This document shows, one piece after another, positions 8,670-18,300 of a stretch of DNA of 64,000 nucleotides. The position numbers were made by a program, and so were the translations under genes. Position 1 is the stretch's first letter; every line of letters begins with the position of its first letter. The stretch spans positions 62,001 to 126,000 of the forward strand of contig JADLGW010000048.1 in assembly GCA_020849105.1 (NCBI GenBank), read 5' to 3'. Source of the stretch: Phycisphaerales bacterium (lineage in GTDB: Bacteria; Planctomycetota; Phycisphaerae; Phycisphaerales; UBA1924). Below the pieces are notes generated by a model that saw only the letters and a program-made list of their open reading frames with translations, made no database searches and was not told where the DNA came from.

Positions 8670-9809
8670 CTACCGCTGATCCATCGGTGTGTACCGCACC
8701 CCGTGCGGGCCGACGTACTGGGCCTTGGGGCGGAACAGGCGGTTGCCGTCGAGTTGCTCGATGCAGTGCCCGGCCCAGCCGCTGACGCGGGACATGGCGA
8801 ACATGGGGGTAAAGAGGTCGAGTTTGAGCCCGATCGAGTGGTACGTCGTCGCGGAGTAAAAGTCGACGTTCGGGTATATGCCCTTGGCCCCGACCTCGCG
8901 CTTCATGATCTCCTCGATCTTGCTCGACTTCTCGTAGAGCGGCAGGTTGCCCGTGTCGGTGGCGATCTGCTTGCTGAAGGTCTTGAGGAACGTCGCCCGG
9001 GGATCGATGGTCTTGTAGACCCGGTGCCCGAAGCCCATGATGCGGGCGCCCTCGGCCCGGTGGGCCAGTTTGTCCATGATGTAGGGCTCGACCGCCGCCA
9101 TCGACGGGATCTCGCCCAGCATCTCCATCACCTCCTCGTTGGCCCCGCCGTGCAGCGGGCCCCGCAGAGAGCCGATCGCCGCCGTGATGGCCGAGTACAT
9201 GTCGGAGAGGGTGGAGATCACGACGCGGGCCGCGAACGTCGAGTTGTTCAGCCCGTGGTCGGCGTGCAGGATCATGCACACGTCGAAGGCCCGCCGCACC
9301 GCCTCCGTCGGCTCCTTGCCGTTGAGCATGTAAAGAAAGTTCGCGGCATAGCCCAGGTCGCTCCGCGGCTCGACGATCGCCTCCCCCCGGCGGTGGCGGT
9401 CGAAGTACGCGATGATCGTGGGCAACTGCGCCAGGATGTTCATCGCCTTGGCCCGGGCGCTGGGGATGTCGTTGGCGTTGGGGCTCGGATCGTAGAGGGC
9501 GAGCGCGGAGGTCATGGTGCGCAGCACGTGCATGGGCTGCGCGTCCTTGGGCATCTGGAGGATGAGCTTGGCCAGGGCCGTCGGCACCTTGTACCGCTGC
9601 CTGACCTGCTCGCTGAACTCGGCCAGTTCGCCCCTTCTGGGCAGGCGGGTGTTCCAGAGGAGGAAGACAGTCTCCTCAAAGGACGAGTTGCGGGCCAGGT
9701 CGTCGATCGGGATTCCGACGTATTCGAGGATGCCCTTTTCGCCGTCGATGAAGGACATGCGTGTCTCGGCCGCGACGATTCCTTCAAGGCCCTTCGCGAA
9801 TGTGGTCAT
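8670..9809 (-). CDS. gltA: citrate synthase
   Basis: This enzyme condenses oxaloacetate and acetyl-CoA in the first TCA step. It is 379 aa, matching the compact Gram-positive or methylcitrate-synthase-like type rather than the long E. coli form. H220 (GPLHGGANE), H262 (MGFGHRVYK) and D316 (NVDFYSA) are the catalytic triad, and LHADHGLNNSTF is also conserved. The ATG at 9809 is preceded by GAGAG; an in-frame start 30 bp upstream has no support. Specificity for propionyl-CoA (2-methylcitrate synthase) cannot be excluded from sequence alone, but no prpB or prpD lies nearby. Confidence 0.9.
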   Translation of the reverse strand: MTTFAKGLEGIVAAETRMSFIDGEKGILEYVGIPIDDLARNSSFEETVFLLWNTRLPRRGELAEFSEQVRQRYKVPTALAKLILQMPKDAQPMHVLRTMTSALALYDPSPNANDIPSARAKAMNILAQLPTIIAYFDRHRRGEAIVEPRSDLGYAANFLYMLNGKEPTEAVRRAFDVCMILHADHGLNNSTFAARVVISTLSDMYSAITAAIGSLRGPLHGGANEEVMEMLGEIPSMAAVEPYIMDKLAHRAEGARIMGFGHRVYKTIDPRATFLKTFSKQIATDTGNLPLYEKSSKIEEIMKREVGAKGIYPNVDFYSATTYHSIGLKLDLFTPMFAMSRVSGWAGHCIEQLDGNRLFRPKAQYVGPHGVRYTPMDQR

Positions 9810-9928
9810 GGTCTCTCGCTGCTCCAGGGGCCTGTCCAAGCCCGGTACGGGTGGTGGGGGGTGGAACTATAGAAGTGCGCCGCGTCAGCCGCAACGGGCG
9901 CGGTTCGGCGTGCTCGATACCATCCGGC

Positions 9929-11080
9929 GTGCTCCTCCCCCTCGGCACCGACCGCCCGCTGCGCCGCCCGACACTCGCCACCCACTTTCTCCTGGCGGTG
10001 AACTTCTGCATGTACGCGGTTACGGAGGGGCTCAGCCGCGTGAATCCGGAGCGGGCGGAGCGACTCGTGAGTGGCCTGCACCTTGACCCGCACGGGCTGA
10101 CGTGGTGGGGGTTTCTTACCTATGCCTTCGTGCACGCCGGGTTCTGGCACGTTGCGGGCAACATGCTCTTCTTGTGGGTCTTCGGCCCGAACGTCGAGGA
10201 TCGACTGGGGCGGATCGGGTTCCTGGCGTTCTACCTGCTCGCCGGGGCGGCGGCGGGAGGAACCCACGTTCTGTTTGACGCCAACCCCGTGGTCGGGGCG
10301 TCGGGGGCGGTCGCCGGCATCACCGGGGCGTACCTGGTCCTGTTCCCGCACACGGTGATCCGGTGCCTGTTCTTCTTCTCCGCGGGGATCGTCGCGGTGC
10401 CCGCGTGGTGGTTCATCGGCGGGGCGATCGCGTTCAACCTGCTCATGCAGGGCACAGGGCGGACGGCCAACATCGCGGTGATGGCCCACCTGGGCGGGTA
10501 CGCCTTCGGGGCGGCGGTCTCGATGGCACTGCTGGCGACAAGGGTGCTCTCGCGCGAGCCCTATGACCTGTTCACGATCACGCGCCAGGCGGCGCGGCGA
10601 CGGCAGTTCCGCGAGGTGCGATACCAGCAGGCCCGGGCGGTGGCGGAAGGGCGGAACCTGGAGGCGCCGGGCCGGCGGGGCGAGGTCCCCGAGGCCGCGA
10701 TGCACGCCCGGGCGGAGGTCACCCGCCTCTTGACGGCGGGCGACCACCCGGCCGCCGCGGCGGGGTACCGGGCGCTGCTGGAGGCCCATTCACGCGAGTC
10801 CGCGGCGGCGTTGCTGCCGCGACGGTCGCTGTACGACATCGCGAACTACCTGTTCTCCGCGGGGGACTACTCCACGGCGGCTACCGCGTACGAACTCTTC
10901 CTGCGCGGGTATCCCAAGGACCACGAGATCCCGGGAGTGCGCCTGATGCTGGGGCTGATCAATGCGAGGTACCTGAACGATCCGGTGAGGGCCAAGCAGG
11001 AGATCTCCGCGGCGATGCCGGGGCTGCCGGAGGGTGAACACAGGAACCTGGCGGCGGAGTTGCTGGAGGAGTTGGGATAG
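9929..11080 (+). CDS. rhomboid-family intramembrane serine protease with C-terminal helical repeats
   Basis: This is a 383-aa polytopic membrane protein. N78 (HVAGNMLFLWVFG), S125 (VVGASGAVAG) and H187 (VMAHLGGYAFG) are the expected oxyanion, nucleophile and base. About six hydrophobic helices span residues 17-215. The cytosolic C-terminal third (about 260-383) has TPR-like helix pairs (AAAGYRALLEAH, YSTAATAYELFL). The GTG at 9929 starts VLLPLGTDRPLRRPTL, a typical rhomboid opening. The frame is open upstream with a GTG at 9875, so the start is uncertain. Substrates are unknown. Confidence 0.88.
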   Translation: MLLPLGTDRPLRRPTLATHFLLAVNFCMYAVTEGLSRVNPERAERLVSGLHLDPHGLTWWGFLTYAFVHAGFWHVAGNMLFLWVFGPNVEDRLGRIGFLAFYLLAGAAAGGTHVLFDANPVVGASGAVAGITGAYLVLFPHTVIRCLFFFSAGIVAVPAWWFIGGAIAFNLLMQGTGRTANIAVMAHLGGYAFGAAVSMALLATRVLSREPYDLFTITRQAARRRQFREVRYQQARAVAEGRNLEAPGRRGEVPEAAMHARAEVTRLLTAGDHPAAAAGYRALLEAHSRESAAALLPRRSLYDIANYLFSAGDYSTAATAYELFLRGYPKDHEIPGVRLMLGLINARYLNDPVRAKQEISAAMPGLPEGEHRNLAAELLEELG

Positions 11081-11223
11081 CCCGGGCCGAACCGGTCCGC
11101 GCGTGGTGGATTGCGAAGATCGTTCCGTCCATGGCCCGGTCAGAGCGCCGCTGACCCGAGCCGGGCACACGGCCGTCCCCCATTGGCCGAGTCGCTCATG
11201 CCCGTTCACTTAGAATCCGGCGA

Positions 11224-14200
11224 ATGACGGCCCTTCCCATGTTTCAGCCCGCCCCGCGGCCCCCTCCAACGGAGTTCGACCACGCCGCCGCGGCGCGGGG
11301 CCTGGCGAACCTGGTCGAGGGCGAGGTCCGGTTCGACATGCACAACCGGATGCTCTATGCGACGGACGCGTCGCTGTACCAGGTTCAGCCGCTGGGCGTC
11401 GTGCTCCCCGCCTCGACCGATGACGCCGTGCGGGCCATCGAATACTGCGCGGCGCACGGCTTCCCGATCCTGCCCCGGGGCGGCGGCACAAGCCTGGCCG
11501 GGCAATGCACGGCGCGAGCGGTGGTGATCGACTTCTCTCCCCGCTGCCGGGCCGTGCTCGCCGTGGACGAGGCCGCGCGGGTCGCCCGGGTGGAGCCGGG
11601 CATCACCGTCGAGGATCTGAACGATGCGCTCTCTCCCCGCGGTGTGTTCTTTGCGCCGGACCCGGCGACCGCGCGGCAGGCCAATATCGGCGGGTGCATC
11701 GGCAACAATGCCGCCGGGGCTCGGTCTGTGTTGTACGGGCGCACGAGCGAGAACCTGATCGGCATCGACGCGGCGGTGCTGACCGGGAGCGGCGTGCACC
11801 GCGCACGCTTCGAAAGGGGCGCGTCCGCGCGCCATCCGCTGGTGCTCGACCTGACGCGCCGCGTCGCGGAAGTTGTCCAGGCCAACGCCGCGCTGATCCG
11901 CGAGCGCTTCCCGAAGACCGTGCGGCGGAACGCGGGGTATGCGCTCGACATGGTGCTCGCGGCCATGGATTCGGCCGGGCCGCGGGCGGACGGGGATGCG
12001 GTGATCGGGGCGATCAACCTCGCGCACCTGCTGTGCGGCAGCGAGGGGACGCTCGCGGTCACGCTGGCGGCCGAACTGCGGCTCCAGCCGAAGCCGGCGG
12101 CCCGCGGCCTGGCCCTGATCGGGTTCGGATCGCTGGATGAGGCGGTCGGCGCGGTCGGTCCGCTGCTCGCAACGCGCCCGAGCGCTGTCGAACTCCTCGA
12201 CGATCTTGTGCTGGACCTGGCCCGGCAGAACACCGAGTACAAGCGTTACGCGGAGGTGATGCCGGCGACGGCGGCCGGTGCGCCCACGGCCGTGCTGTAC
12301 GTTGAGTACTTCGCCGCGAGCGCCGAGGAACTCGCCGTGAAACTGGACGCGCTGACCGCCGTCGCGGCGGGCACAAGCCGTGCGGCCCGTGTGAAGGTGT
12401 GCGCGCCCGCCGACGCCGCGATGGCATGGAAGCTCCGCAAGGCGGGCGAGCCGCTGCTGCACGGGATGCCCGGCGACCGCAAGCCGATCACGTTCATCGA
12501 GGACAACGTGGTGCCGCCGGAGACTCTGCCGCGGTTCGTGCGGGAACTGCGGGCGATCATCGAGCGGCACGGCACGCGGGCGGCGTTCTGGGCGCACGCC
12601 TCGGTCGGTGTGCTGCATGTGCGGCCCCTCCTCAACATCCGAGATGAAGGTGACCGGCGGAGGATGCACGGGATCGCGGTGGAGGCCGCGGACCTGGCGA
12701 AATCGCTCGGCGGCGTGATGAGCGGGGAACACGGTGACGGCAGGGTGCGGGGGCCCCTGCTGGAGCGGCACTTCGGCCCGGAACTGATGCGGGCGTTCCG
12801 CCAGATCAAGGCGATCTTCGACCCGCGGAACCTGCTGAACCCCGGGAACATTGTCGAACCCGGCGCCGTTGAATCGATCACCGAGCGGGTACGCACCGCG
12901 CCGCGCGGTGAACCGGTTGCCGCGCCCGACGTGGACACATACTTCGACTTCTCGGACCAGCACGGGCTGCTCGGGGCCGCGGAGATGTGCAACGGCGCCG
13001 GCGTGTGCCGCAAGAAAACAGGCGCCACCATGTGCCCGTCCTACATGGGTACCCTCGACGAGCGCCACTCCACCCGCGGCCGCGGCAACGCCCTGCGGCT
13101 GGCGATCACGGGGCAACTGGGCGACCCGCCGCTCCGCGGCGGTCTCTGGAACGATCCGGCCACGATTGAGACCCTGGATCTCTGCCTTTCGTGCAAGGCG
13201 TGCAAGGCCGAGTGCCCGAGCAACGTGGACATCGCGCGACTGAAGGCGGAGTACACGGCGCAGCGGTACCGGGCAACCGGGCGCGTGCCGCTCGCAGCGC
13301 GGGTGCTGGGCAACGTGCGCATCCTCAACAGGCTCGGCGCGCTGGCACCGGGCCTTTCCAACGCCGTCGGCAGGCAGTTCCCGGTGCGGGCGGTGATGAA
13401 TCGGGTGCTCGGGCTGGCGCCGCGTCGCTCACTCCCCGCGTTCTCGCGCAGCCTGGCCAGGGTGCTGGCGAGCCGCGGGCAGGCGGGACGCTCGCCCCAC
13501 GGTGCCCCGACCGTTGCACTCTTCGGTGATTGCTTCACGATGTACAACGAGTCGGGCATCGGCCTGGCCGCGGCCCGCGTGCTGGAGGCGTTCGGCTACC
13601 GCGTCACGCTCGCCGATGCCGGGTGCTGCGGGCGGGCCATGGTCTCGATGGGACTGCTGGAGCAGGCGGTTGAGTCTGCGGACGCGGCGCTCTCGCGCCT
13701 GCGGCCGCTGGCCGACGACAACGGCGTGCGGGCCGTGCTCGTGCTGGAGCCGTCGTGCCTATCAGCGATCAAGGATGACTGGCTGCAACTGCGCCTGCGG
13801 ACGCCGATAGAGCAGCGTGTGCGCCTGGCCGCGAAATCATGGCTCGTGGAGGAGTTCCTGGAGAAGGAATGGCCGCGGCACCCGCGCCGCCCGGACTTCC
13901 CCGCGTGCGGCGGCGTGCTGCTGCACGGGCACTGCCACCAGAAGGCCCTGTGGGGGGTGGAGTCGAGCGCCGCCATCCTCCGCCGGATCGGTGCCCGGGT
14001 CATCATCCCCGACACCGGGTGCTGCGGCATGGCCGGGTCGTTCGGCTATATGGCGGACAAGTACGACCTCTCGATGAAGATCGGCGCGTTGACGCTCTTC
14101 CCGGCCGTGCAGGCCGCGACGGGCGCGACGGTGGTCGCCCCGGGTACCTCATGCCGCCACCAGATCAGGGACGGTACGGGAGTGTGCGCACTGCACCCGG

Positions 14201-14274
14201 TCGAACTGCTGGACCGCATGAACCGGGGCCTCGGAACCCTATTGCCCACCGCCGGGGGCATCCGGTGCGATTGA
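11224..14274 (+). CDS. FAD-linked oxidase fused to Fe-S/CCG domains (YdiJ / D-2-hydroxyacid dehydrogenase type)
   Basis: This is a 1016-aa flavo-iron-sulfur dehydrogenase. The N-terminal FAD PP-loop is PRGGGTSLAGQ (about 85-95), followed by an FAD-oxidase C-terminal domain (SGEHGDGRVRGPLL). A ferredoxin-like domain supplies C589, C595 and C604, then C654, C657, C660 and C664 in CLSCKACKAECP. Two CCG domains follow (DAGCCGRAM and DTGCCGMAGSFGY). This order is that of E. coli YdiJ and related D-2-hydroxyglutarate or D-lactate dehydrogenases, which feed electrons to a quinone or ferredoxin. The substrate cannot be fixed. The ATG at 11224 follows a 143-bp gap with nothing recognisable. Confidence 0.88.
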   Translation: MTALPMFQPAPRPPPTEFDHAAAARGLANLVEGEVRFDMHNRMLYATDASLYQVQPLGVVLPASTDDAVRAIEYCAAHGFPILPRGGGTSLAGQCTARAVVIDFSPRCRAVLAVDEAARVARVEPGITVEDLNDALSPRGVFFAPDPATARQANIGGCIGNNAAGARSVLYGRTSENLIGIDAAVLTGSGVHRARFERGASARHPLVLDLTRRVAEVVQANAALIRERFPKTVRRNAGYALDMVLAAMDSAGPRADGDAVIGAINLAHLLCGSEGTLAVTLAAELRLQPKPAARGLALIGFGSLDEAVGAVGPLLATRPSAVELLDDLVLDLARQNTEYKRYAEVMPATAAGAPTAVLYVEYFAASAEELAVKLDALTAVAAGTSRAARVKVCAPADAAMAWKLRKAGEPLLHGMPGDRKPITFIEDNVVPPETLPRFVRELRAIIERHGTRAAFWAHASVGVLHVRPLLNIRDEGDRRRMHGIAVEAADLAKSLGGVMSGEHGDGRVRGPLLERHFGPELMRAFRQIKAIFDPRNLLNPGNIVEPGAVESITERVRTAPRGEPVAAPDVDTYFDFSDQHGLLGAAEMCNGAGVCRKKTGATMCPSYMGTLDERHSTRGRGNALRLAITGQLGDPPLRGGLWNDPATIETLDLCLSCKACKAECPSNVDIARLKAEYTAQRYRATGRVPLAARVLGNVRILNRLGALAPGLSNAVGRQFPVRAVMNRVLGLAPRRSLPAFSRSLARVLASRGQAGRSPHGAPTVALFGDCFTMYNESGIGLAAARVLEAFGYRVTLADAGCCGRAMVSMGLLEQAVESADAALSRLRPLADDNGVRAVLVLEPSCLSAIKDDWLQLRLRTPIEQRVRLAAKSWLVEEFLEKEWPRHPRRPDFPACGGVLLHGHCHQKALWGVESSAAILRRIGARVIIPDTGCCGMAGSFGYMADKYDLSMKIGALTLFPAVQAATGATVVAPGTSCRHQIRDGTGVCALHPVELLDRMNRGLGTLLPTAGGIRCD

Positions 14275-14493
14275 GGACGGCTCGGGTGGTCGCACCCGGC
14301 GGCGCGAGCCCCCCTCATAGATGTACAGCGACCCCGGCTCCTCATCGCGGCAGCCCTTGTGCGTGCCGTCGCAGATCGGCATCCTGCTGGAAAGCCCGCA
14401 CGCGCAGATGAACAGCGCCTTGCCGTCCTTCGGGAAGTCGGAGGGGTCGATGCGGTACGGCCCGGTCTGGTCGTGGCGGACAAGTCGCGGCAT
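14239..14493 (-). CDS. CDGSH iron-sulfur domain protein
   Basis: This is a small protein of 84 aa with one CDGSH motif: FICACGLSSRMPICDGTHKGC supplies three Cys and one His for a [2Fe-2S] cluster. Such proteins act in redox or Fe-S handling. The ATG at 14493 is preceded by TTGAGG. Its last 36 bp overlap the 3' end of the convergent FAD/Fe-S dehydrogenase gene. The C-terminal tail (SRRRVRPPEPSS) is basic and probably disordered. Confidence 0.85.
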   Translation of the reverse strand: MPRLVRHDQTGPYRIDPSDFPKDGKALFICACGLSSRMPICDGTHKGCRDEEPGSLYIYEGGSRRRVRPPEPSSIAPDAPGGGQ

Positions 14494-14540
14494 GGAGACC
14501 TCAATCAAGACTCAAAGGTCAAGGAGCCCTGAGTTGTACA

Positions 14541-15470
14541 CTACGCGGGGCTCTCGATCGACTCCTGAACCGCGCGCAGGATCCGTGCAGCCGTTGAAGC
14601 GTCCGCCTCATGGCCATAGGCCTTCGTGACGACGCGGTGGGCACACACCGGTTCGATGTTCCCCGTGATGTCCTCGGGGATCACATAGTCTCGCGAGGCC
14701 AGAGCGGCGGTCGCGCGGGCCGCCTGGGTAAGGGCGAGCGCCCCGCGCGGCGAGATGCCGACCTGGAGTTCCTCGTGCCGGCGGGTCGCCCCGGCCAGCG
14801 AGATCACATACTCCAGGAGCGAGCGGTCCACCTTCACGTCGTCCACGCGGCGCTGGAGTTCCACGATGTCGTCCTTGTGCAGGACGGCCTCCAGTTGCGG
14901 CAGCCGGTGGTTCGCCGGGCGCAGATCCAGGACCCGGGCCTCATCCGCCGGGCTGGGGTACCCCAGCCGCGTCCGCATCAGGAACCGGTCGAGTTGGTTC
15001 TCCGGGAGCGGGTAGGTGCCCTCGAACTCGTAGGGGTTCTGCGTCGCGACGACCATGAACGGCTGCTCGAGCCGGTGGATACGCCCGTCGATCGACACCG
15101 TCGCCTCGTTCATCGCCTCCAGCAGAGCCGTCTGCGTCCGCGGCGTCGTCCGGTTGATCTCATCGGCCAGCACGATGTTCGCGAAGATCGGCCCCCGCTT
15201 GAAGACGAACTCCCCGGTCGTGCGATCAAACACGCTGACGCCGAGCACGTCCGTCGGCAGGAGATCCGCCGTCAGTTGCACACGGCTGAACGAGCAGTCG
15301 ATGCTCCGGGCCATCGCGGTCGCGAGCACGGTCTTCCCGACCCCCGGCACGTCCTCGATCAGGATGTGCCCCCGCGCCAGCAGGCAGCAGATCACGCGGT
15401 CCACGGCCTGAGGATTCCCGAGGAACACGCCCGAGATATTCCGGCGCAACTTGTTGATGGCGTCGATCAT
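14541..15470 (-). CDS. MoxR-family AAA+ ATPase
   Basis: This is a MoxR AAA+ chaperone of 309 aa. Walker A is DVPGVGKTVLA, Walker B is IVLADEINR, and the sensor region is VVATQNPYEFEGTYPLPENQLDRF. The lid domain ends the protein. MoxR ATPases usually remodel or activate vWA-domain proteins, but no DUF58 or vWA gene is adjacent; the nearest vWA gene lies 3 kb away at 18489. ATG 15470 has AAGGA upstream and gives the standard MoxR start MIDAINKLRR; the longer frame upstream is antisense to the next gene. Confidence 0.9.
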   Translation of the reverse strand: MIDAINKLRRNISGVFLGNPQAVDRVICCLLARGHILIEDVPGVGKTVLATAMARSIDCSFSRVQLTADLLPTDVLGVSVFDRTTGEFVFKRGPIFANIVLADEINRTTPRTQTALLEAMNEATVSIDGRIHRLEQPFMVVATQNPYEFEGTYPLPENQLDRFLMRTRLGYPSPADEARVLDLRPANHRLPQLEAVLHKDDIVELQRRVDDVKVDRSLLEYVISLAGATRRHEELQVGISPRGALALTQAARATAALASRDYVIPEDITGNIEPVCAHRVVTKAYGHEADASTAARILRAVQESIESPA

Positions 15471-15591
15471 GCGGTCCTTCGGGGGCGGGGAGTATAGAGG
15501 GCGGGGGTCCCACCACTCCGCGACGGCGTACTGGGCGCCGGGCGGCCGGGCCCGGGGCCGCGGGCGCACAAGGCGTGTACGCTCCCCGCGG

Positions 15592-16509
15592 ATGAAGCCG
15601 GACCCGGGAGTGTCAACAAGGGCGGCAGTGGTCTCGGCCCTCTCGGGGGACCTGCCATGCCTGCGCTGCCGGTACAACCTGCGCGGGCTCTCGGTCCTGG
15701 GGGCGTGCCCAGAGTGCGGAACCCCCGTGCGGGCGACGCTCCTGAGCGTCGTTGATCCCTTCGCGGGCGAACTCCGGCCCGTGCGCTGGCGACGCACCGT
15801 CGCGTGGGGGCTGGTCGTGTGGGGGGGCGCGGCCCTGGCGGCCGCGATCCTGCTGTGGACGACCCAGGCCGCCGATGCGCTGGAGGTGCTGCTGGATCGA
15901 CCGCTGCGTGCGGCATGGCCGGGGCAGGCCGCCATCGCGGCGATCGCACTCTCCGGTGTGGCCGCACTGGTGCTCATCAGGCCGCACGCCGGCATCTCGA
16001 TGCGGAACTCGCTCTGGGCCATGGCCGGAGTGGCCGCGTACCTCCCGATGATCTGGTACGGGCGCAGGCTCGCGGCGTACGGATTCGCCGCCGGCAATCC
16101 CTATCTCCGTGCCCTTGACGTCAGCCCAGCCCGGGCGGCCACTCGGCTCGTCTTCGAGGGCTGCCTGGTCGTCGCCCTCCTGGGGCTGCGGCCCAACGCG
16201 AGGCTGCTCGCCTCGCGTTCCCTTCTCATGCGCGAGGGGCGGGTAGACCGCCAGACGATGCTCGCCCTGGTGGCCGCCGTGGCGCTCGGGATGCTGGGGG
16301 ATGCCGTGCACTGGCAGATCCGTTCATTCCCGGCCGGTTGGGTGCCGGTTGCCACGGTGGTGGGCACGCTGCTCATTGCGGTGTCGTCGCTGCTCATCAC
16401 GGTGGGGCTGGTGGGGATCCTTGTGGATGCGTGGCGCATCCGCGAGGTGATCCTGGAGCCGCCGCCGACGCTGCGGGAACTGATCGAACGCCAGGGCATG
16501 GGAACATGA
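15592..16509 (+). CDS. multi-pass membrane protein with N-terminal zinc ribbon
   Basis: This protein of 305 aa has a short ribbon CLRCRYNLRGLSVLGACPEC (about 23-42), with two C-x2-C pairs that probably bind zinc. About six hydrophobic segments follow. This C-x2-C-YNLRG…CPECG plus membrane layout is common in planctomycetes and has no assigned function. The gene at 49743 on the minus strand carries the same ribbon. Its stop overlaps the start of the following zincin gene (ATGA), so the two are translationally coupled. Confidence 0.72.
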   Translation: MKPDPGVSTRAAVVSALSGDLPCLRCRYNLRGLSVLGACPECGTPVRATLLSVVDPFAGELRPVRWRRTVAWGLVVWGGAALAAAILLWTTQAADALEVLLDRPLRAAWPGQAAIAAIALSGVAALVLIRPHAGISMRNSLWAMAGVAAYLPMIWYGRRLAAYGFAAGNPYLRALDVSPARAATRLVFEGCLVVALLGLRPNARLLASRSLLMREGRVDRQTMLALVAAVALGMLGDAVHWQIRSFPAGWVPVATVVGTLLIAVSSLLITVGLVGILVDAWRIREVILEPPPTLRELIERQGMGT

Positions 16510-16907
16510 AGCAGAGCCCGACCAAGCGGTTCGACGCGTTGGTCGCCGATGCGATCGACTCGCTTCCGCCCGCGCTCCGGAGGATGATCGACCAGACGCC
16601 CGTCATCGTCCTGGATCGGCCGACACCCCAGATGCTCCGGGAGATCGGCGCCCGGCCCGATGAAGCCGACGACCTGTGCGGCCTGCACACCGGGACGGCG
16701 ATCACCGAGAGAGGGATCGAGGATCACGGACGCCTGCCGACCGCGATCCACCTGTTCCGCTGCGGGATCGTCGCCCTGGCGGGGGGCTGGGACGGCGCGG
16801 ACTCCGACGAGCGGGTCTACGAGGAGATCAGGGTCACGCTGCTGCACGAACTGGGGCACGAGCACGGGCTGGACGAGGGCGACCTGGCGGACCTCGGCTA
16901 CGACTGA
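16506..16907 (+). CDS. zincin-like metallopeptidase (HExxH, DUF1025/Zincin_1 type)
   Basis: This is a 133-aa protein with a metallopeptidase signature near its end, TLLHELGHEHGLDEGDL, containing HExxH and a downstream His/Asp typical of Zincin_1 proteins. Residues 48-90 (PTPQMLREIG…AIHLFRCGIVALAGG) match the family layout of a small, probably cytoplasmic zinc protease of unknown target. Its ATG overlaps the stop of the ribbon membrane protein by 4 bp, which suggests a functional pairing. Confidence 0.8.
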   Translation: MKQSPTKRFDALVADAIDSLPPALRRMIDQTPVIVLDRPTPQMLREIGARPDEADDLCGLHTGTAITERGIEDHGRLPTAIHLFRCGIVALAGGWDGADSDERVYEEIRVTLLHELGHEHGLDEGDLADLGYD

Positions 16908-16929
16908 CGGACGGGGCGAGCGGCGGGGG

Positions 16930-17502
16930 TCAGACCTCCGTGATCTCCTTGATCTTGCCCTCGATCAGCCGGTCCACCTCGCCCTCGTACTTCTTCAGAA
17001 GGCTCTGGATCTCGGTCTTGAGTGTCTCGATCTCGTCCTCCGGCACATGCTTGCCGGGCTGGCTCTTCAGGCCGTCGGCGTGCTTGTTCGCGTCGCGGCG
17101 GACGTTGCGGATGGCGACCTTCTGCTCCTCACCGTCCTTGCGGACCTTGGATACCAGTTGCTGCCGGCGGTCCCCCGAGAGCGGCGGCACGCTGATCCGC
17201 AACTGCTTCCCGCCTTCGTTGTTGGGGTTGAGGCCGAGGCCCGCCGCCTCGATCGCCTTCTTGATCTCCCCGATGCTCGCCGCGTCGAACGGCTTGACAA
17301 GCAACTGCGTGGGTTCCGGCACGCTGATCAGTGCGAGCGCTTTGAGGTCGGTTGCCGCCCCGTAGTAGTCGACCTTGACGAAGTCGATCATCGCGGTGCT
17401 GGCCCGCCCGGTCCGGATGCCGCGGAGTTCGTTCTTGAGGTAGGCCACCGCCTTCTCCATGGTGTCCTCGGCCTCAAGCAGGATGGTGTCCGGGTCGGTC
17501 AT
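16930..17502 (-). CDS. frr: ribosome recycling factor
   Basis: Together with EF-G this factor splits post-termination ribosomes. It is 190 aa, and E. coli RRF is 185. The conserved core RTGRASTAMIDFVKVDYYGA is followed by the hinge and the helix KVRKDGEEQKVAIRNVRRDAN. It sits 75 bp downstream of pyrH on the same strand, the widely conserved pyrH-frr arrangement. The start is ATG. Confidence 0.96.
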   Translation of the reverse strand: MTDPDTILLEAEDTMEKAVAYLKNELRGIRTGRASTAMIDFVKVDYYGAATDLKALALISVPEPTQLLVKPFDAASIGEIKKAIEAAGLGLNPNNEGGKQLRISVPPLSGDRRQQLVSKVRKDGEEQKVAIRNVRRDANKHADGLKSQPGKHVPEDEIETLKTEIQSLLKKYEGEVDRLIEGKIKEITEV

Positions 17503-17577
17503 GGTGCAATCTCCAGAGAAGCATGATAAGGAAGCCGCCCCGCGGCACGGGAGCGGCGGGGGCGGTCGGCAGCGGCG

Positions 17578-18300
17578 TCACGGGGGCGTCACCATCGTCC
17601 CGATTCCGCCCTTCTCCACCGCCCGTCGGATGTTGCCGGGCGTCTTGAAATCGAACACCAGGACGGGGATCTTGCGCTCCTGGCACATCGCCAGGGCGGT
17701 CGCGTCCATGATCTTCAGCCCTTTGCCGATCGCTTCCGTGAAGGTCAGCCGGTCGAACCGCTTGGCCGCGGGGTCCTTCTTGGGGTCGGCCGAGTACACA
17801 CCGTCAACCTTGGTCGCTTTCATGAGCACCCGGCACTCCAGTTCGGTCGCGCGGAGAGCGGCGCAGGTGTCGGTGGTGAAGAACGGGTTGCCTGTGCCCG
17901 CCGCGAGGATGACGACGCGCCCCTTTTCCAGGTGGCGCACCGCCCGCCCGCGGATGAACGGCTCCGCCACGGACCGGATCTCCAGCGCCGACAGCACCCT
18001 GGAGTCCACGTCGAGCGCGGAGAGTTTCTCCCGAAGGGCCAGGGCGTTGATCACCGTGCCCAGCATCCCCATGTAGTCGGCCGTGGCCTGGTGGATGTGC
18101 CCCTCCTCCGCCAGCGCGGCCCCGCGAATGATGTTGCCGCCCCCCACGACAATCGCCAGTTGGACCCCGACCGCCGCGGCGTCCTTGATCTCGCGGGCGA
18201 TCTGCTCCAGTTCACGCGGGTCGACCCCGAAGGAGCCCGGGGCGCAGAACGCCTCCCCACTGAGTTTGAGCAGAACCCGTCGGGGTCGATCGCTGGACAT
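17578..18300 (-). CDS. pyrH: UMP kinase
   Basis: This enzyme phosphorylates UMP to UDP in pyrimidine nucleotide synthesis. It is 240 aa, the standard length. The N-terminal ATP site is LLKLSGEAF. The glycine loop is VVGGGNIIRG. The UMP site is GTGNPFFTTDTCA, and KATKVDGVYSADPKKD is the signature of the hexameric bacterial enzyme. It heads the pyrH-frr pair. The usual rpsB-tsf genes are not upstream; instead a 188-bp divergent gap leads to the vWA operon. Confidence 0.96.
   Translation of the reverse strand: MSSDRPRRVLLKLSGEAFCAPGSFGVDPRELEQIAREIKDAAAVGVQLAIVVGGGNIIRGAALAEEGHIHQATADYMGMLGTVINALALREKLSALDVDSRVLSALEIRSVAEPFIRGRAVRHLEKGRVVILAAGTGNPFFTTDTCAALRATELECRVLMKATKVDGVYSADPKKDPAAKRFDRLTFTEAIGKGLKIMDATALAMCQERKIPVLVFDFKTPGNIRRAVEKGGIGTMVTPP

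Noticed and set aside
8703-9872. A 389-codon plus-strand frame
   Set aside because: It is exactly antisense to citrate synthase, which has all its catalytic residues.
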